Source: Alphaproteobacteria bacterium (GTDB lineage: Bacteria; Pseudomonadota; Alphaproteobacteria; SMXP01). From it: a stretch of 7,672 nt of DNA. Location: contig SMXP01000122.1 in the NCBI GenBank assembly GCA_004356335.1, forward strand, positions 1 to 7,672. The letters are read 5' to 3'. This document shows positions 6,110 to 7,672 of this stretch, in pieces. The stretch's first letter is position 1. Every line of letters begins with the position of its first letter. A program made the translations under genes and the position numbers. A model generated the notes under the pieces. That model ran no database searches. It worked only from the letters and a program-made list of their open reading frames with translations, and was not told the DNA's origin.

Positions 6110-6916
6110 ATGAGCGCCTTAAAAATTGCCGTGACCGGTGCGGCCGGCCGCATGGGTCAAACCCTGATCCGGTATATCGACCAAACCGACGGTTGCACCC
6201 TAGCCGGCGCCACCGAAGCGCCCGGCCATGATGCCATTGGCCAAGACGTCGGTGTACTGACCGGTCTGGGTGCCATGGGCATTGTCGTGTCCGACCAGGC
6301 GGCCACGGTTTTTGATGGGGTGGAGGCGGTGATCGACTTCACTCTGCCCGGCGCCACATTGGCCCATGCCGAGCTCGCGGCCGACCGCGGACTGATACAT
6401 GTCATCGGCACCACCGGCCTAACGCAAGATCAGGAAACCGCCATCCAATCGGCGGCGGCAAAAGCCGTTATCGTCAAGTCGGGCAATATGAGCCTGGGCA
6501 TCAATCTTCTCGCCCACCTGGTCAAACAAACCGCCGCTCTTCTCGATGACGATTTCGACATCGAGATTTTGGAAATGCATCACCGCCATAAAGTCGATGC
6601 GCCATCGGGAACGGCCCTACTTTTGGGCGCTGCCGCCGCCGAGGGCCGCGGCGTCGACCTGGCTCATAAATCGGATCGGGCGCGCGACGGTCATACCGGC
6701 GAACGCGGCCGCGGCCAAATCGGATTTGCCGTGATGCGCGGCGGTTCCGTGGTCGGCGAACACAAAGTGCTGTTTGCTGCCGACAGCGAACGGATCGAAC
6801 TCAGCCATATCGCGGAGGACCGAGGGATCTTCGCCCGCGGCGCGCTCAGGGCGGCTTTGTGGGCGCGGGATCGAGCGCCGGGCCTTTATTCCATGACCGA
6901 TGTTTTGGGATTCTAG
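6110..6916 (+). CDS. dapB: 4-hydroxy-tetrahydrodipicolinate reductase DapB
   Basis: DapB performs the NAD(P)H-dependent reduction of 4-hydroxy-tetrahydrodipicolinate in the diaminopimelate/lysine pathway in the cytosol. The 268-residue product has the normal length. An N-terminal Rossmann domain carries the nucleotide-binding VTGAAGRMG (8-16), with DFTLP (76-80) and GTTGL (100-104). The catalytic and substrate-binding block is EMHHRHKVDAPSGTAL (155-170), containing the His-His pair 157-158 and the catalytic Lys161. The C-terminal part contains GFAVMRGG and GEHKVLF, and the protein ends in GLYSMTDVLGF. AAGGG at 6097-6101 is well placed for ATG 6110 and sits directly against the end of repeat E6. 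The TAG stop (6914-6916) lies in the CTAG that opens repeat E7. The link to dnaJ is positional; no functional tie to the chaperones is implied. Confidence 0.97.
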   Translation: MSALKIAVTGAAGRMGQTLIRYIDQTDGCTLAGATEAPGHDAIGQDVGVLTGLGAMGIVVSDQAATVFDGVEAVIDFTLPGATLAHAELAADRGLIHVIGTTGLTQDQETAIQSAAAKAVIVKSGNMSLGINLLAHLVKQTAALLDDDFDIEILEMHHRHKVDAPSGTALLLGAAAAEGRGVDLAHKSDRARDGHTGERGRGQIGFAVMRGGSVVGEHKVLFAADSERIELSHIAEDRGIFARGALRAALWARDRAPGLYSMTDVLGF

Positions 6917-6970
6917 AGCATTTTCGAGCGAAGTGGACACCGGTTCGCGTTAAGAAAATGCGACCAAACA
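6913..6970 (+). repeat. Half-element E7 (A module only, subfamily III) starting on the dapB stop codon
   Basis: A outer arms GCATTTTC (6918-6925) and GAAAATGC (6954-6961); inner stem GCGAA (6928-6932) with TTCGC (6944-6948); loop GTGGACACCGG; then GACCAAACA. No hairpin B follows. The 58 bases are identical to the start of E9. CTAG at 6913-6916 contains the dapB TAG stop. It fills nearly all of the 67 bp between dapB and the convergent membrane-protein gene. Confidence 0.88.
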
Positions 6971-6983
6971 TGAAGCAGCGCGA

Positions 6984-7424
6984 TTACTTGTTGCTCGCCC
7001 ACTCAAACTCTTCGTCCAGCGTGCCCGGTTGGCGTCTGTGATAGAACCACAACACGATCGCCAGCGCCCCTACCCACCATAAAATCAGTGCAAAGAAGAT
7101 CTCGAAGCCCCAAAAAATGGGGCCCAGGTAAAGATATTTACGGACGGCAGACAAAAACATCAAAACGGGCACGGTGCCGGTGATCGCCATAGCCAAATAG
7201 AGAAACGTATATTTCGGTTTGCGCACCCGGTGTGCGCGTTCGTAAAGCATCATAAATTGATGTCGACCCAGATTCGACAATGGGTTTTTCGGATCGTTGG
7301 CTTTTAAGTCCTTATAAAATTCCCCGCCTTCGAGCCGCATCGTCAGGACGGCGCGCCGCCATGCAAATGCTATCCAGGCCATGCCGGCAATAACCACAAG
7401 CAACACGATGGTGAATAAACCCAT
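6984..7424 (-). CDS. Small three-helix membrane protein of unknown function
   Basis: I do not recognise this 146-residue protein. It has three hydrophobic segments: residues about 3-21 (N-terminal, could be a signal anchor), 73-93 and 102-127. Between the first and second lies a hydrophilic stretch with RLEGGEFYKDL (30-40), KANDPKNPLSNLGRHQFMML (41-60) and a basic ERAHRVRKPKY (62-72). The C-terminal tail after the third helix is acidic (TLDEEFEW). An inner-membrane location is inferred. ATG 7424 is supported by GAGG (complement of 7431-7434) six bases upstream. It is convergent with dapB, ends 67 bp from it, and is flanked by repeats on both sides: E7 downstream, E8 and E9 upstream. The well-organised composition and start signal make it a real gene; no role can be assigned. 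Confidence 0.8.
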   Translation of the reverse strand: MGLFTIVLLVVIAGMAWIAFAWRRAVLTMRLEGGEFYKDLKANDPKNPLSNLGRHQFMMLYERAHRVRKPKYTFLYLAMAITGTVPVLMFLSAVRKYLYLGPIFWGFEIFFALILWWVGALAIVLWFYHRRQPGTLDEEFEWASNK

Positions 7425-7463
7425 AGACGGCCTCGATCCGACACGAACAAATTATCCGTCACG

Positions 7464-7569
7464 CTAGAGCATTTCCGAGATTAATTGACTCATGAAAATG
7501 CTCTAGATTCCCAGTTTGGTCGCGTTTCCGGACGGAAAACCGGGTCCACTTTTCCTGGAAACGCTCTAG
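7464..7569 (-). repeat. Palindromic A+B repeat E8 (subfamily II), inverted
   Basis: Read on the minus strand. A outer arms GCGTTTCC (7522-7529) and GGAAACGC (7557-7564); inner GGAAAA (7534-7539) with TTTTCC (7550-7555); the loop in element orientation is GTGGACCCGG. Hairpin B (7464-7506) is nearly identical to that of E3, with CTAG at both ends. The element ends in CTAG 7566-7569, shared with E9. It lies 40 bp upstream of the membrane-protein start, so the promoter of that gene must be in the 40-bp gap, in the repeat or beyond it. Confidence 0.9.
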
Positions 7570-7672
7570 AGCATTTTCGAGCGAAGTGGACACCGGTTCG
7601 CGTTAAGAAAATGCGACCAAACAATGACTTAGAGCGTTTTCGCGATTCTGTTAAGTTCGGAAACGCTCTAAA
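7566..7672 (+). repeat. Palindromic A+B repeat E9 (subfamily III) at the window edge
   Basis: A outer arms GCATTTTC (7571-7578) and GAAAATGC (7607-7614); inner GCGAA (7581-7585) with TTCGC (7597-7601); loop GTGGACACCGG. Linker GACCAAACAATGAC. Hairpin B arms TTAGAGCGTTTTC (7629-7641) and GGAAACGCTCTAA (7659-7671), with one T-G wobble. The first 58 bases equal E7. Its right end (CTAA) coincides with the window edge, so further units could follow. Confidence 0.9.

Noticed and set aside
6043..6231. 62-codon frame from E6 into dapB
   Set aside because: Repeat-derived peptide followed by an out-of-frame dapB reading; no independent support.

Overview
The window is a stretch of an alphaproteobacterial chromosome, judged by the protein sequences (an alphaproteobacterial-style HrcA/GrpE pair, a 648-residue DnaK, a type I DnaJ), a base composition that looks to be in the mid-50s % GC by eye, and an abundance of palindromic intergenic repeats of a kind I recall from Rhizobiales and relatives. 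I cannot name the species; a Rhodospirillales-like lineage is a guess.

Layout, left to right: a 36-bp unassigned edge (open in one + frame, too short to call); a palindromic repeat E1; hrcA (heat-shock repressor); grpE (nucleotide exchange factor), 46 bp behind it; an intrinsic terminator; repeat E2; dnaK (Hsp70); a ~490-bp gap holding repeats E3 and E4 plus ~165 bp of unassigned leader; dnaJ (Hsp40); a 208-bp gap made almost entirely of repeats E5 and E6; dapB (lysine/diaminopimelate biosynthesis); half-repeat E7; a convergent gene for a 146-residue three-helix membrane protein of unknown function; and repeats E8 and E9 to the right edge.

DnaK, DnaJ and GrpE form the Hsp70 folding machine: DnaJ delivers clients and stimulates DnaK ATPase, and GrpE releases ADP. 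HrcA is the repressor of the CIRCE regulon. The terminator after grpE splits the cluster into at least two transcription units (hrcA-grpE, and dnaK with whatever is joined to it). I see neither a CIRCE operator nor a convincing heat-shock sigma promoter in the window. dapB probably rides with dnaJ or has its own promoter inside or next to the repeats.

The unusual content is the repeat family. At least nine elements (E1-E9) take up roughly 0.97 kb of the ~1.56 kb of noncoding DNA. Each is about 100 bp, starts and ends in a YTAR tetranucleotide (usually CTAG) and has two modules: hairpin A, then a short linker, then hairpin B. Hairpin A has an 8-bp outer stem, an asymmetric internal loop, a 5-6-bp inner stem and a conserved GTG...CGG apical loop. 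Both A stems change by paired substitutions between copies, so base pairing appears to be maintained. Neighbouring elements share a single CTAG, and two elements begin exactly on the TAG stop codons of dnaJ and dapB. These are properties of small non-autonomous elements that target TA/CTAG. Similar repeats are known in alphaproteobacteria (from memory), so the family is probably not new; the covariation, stop-codon placement and chimeric copy seen here deserve a closer look.
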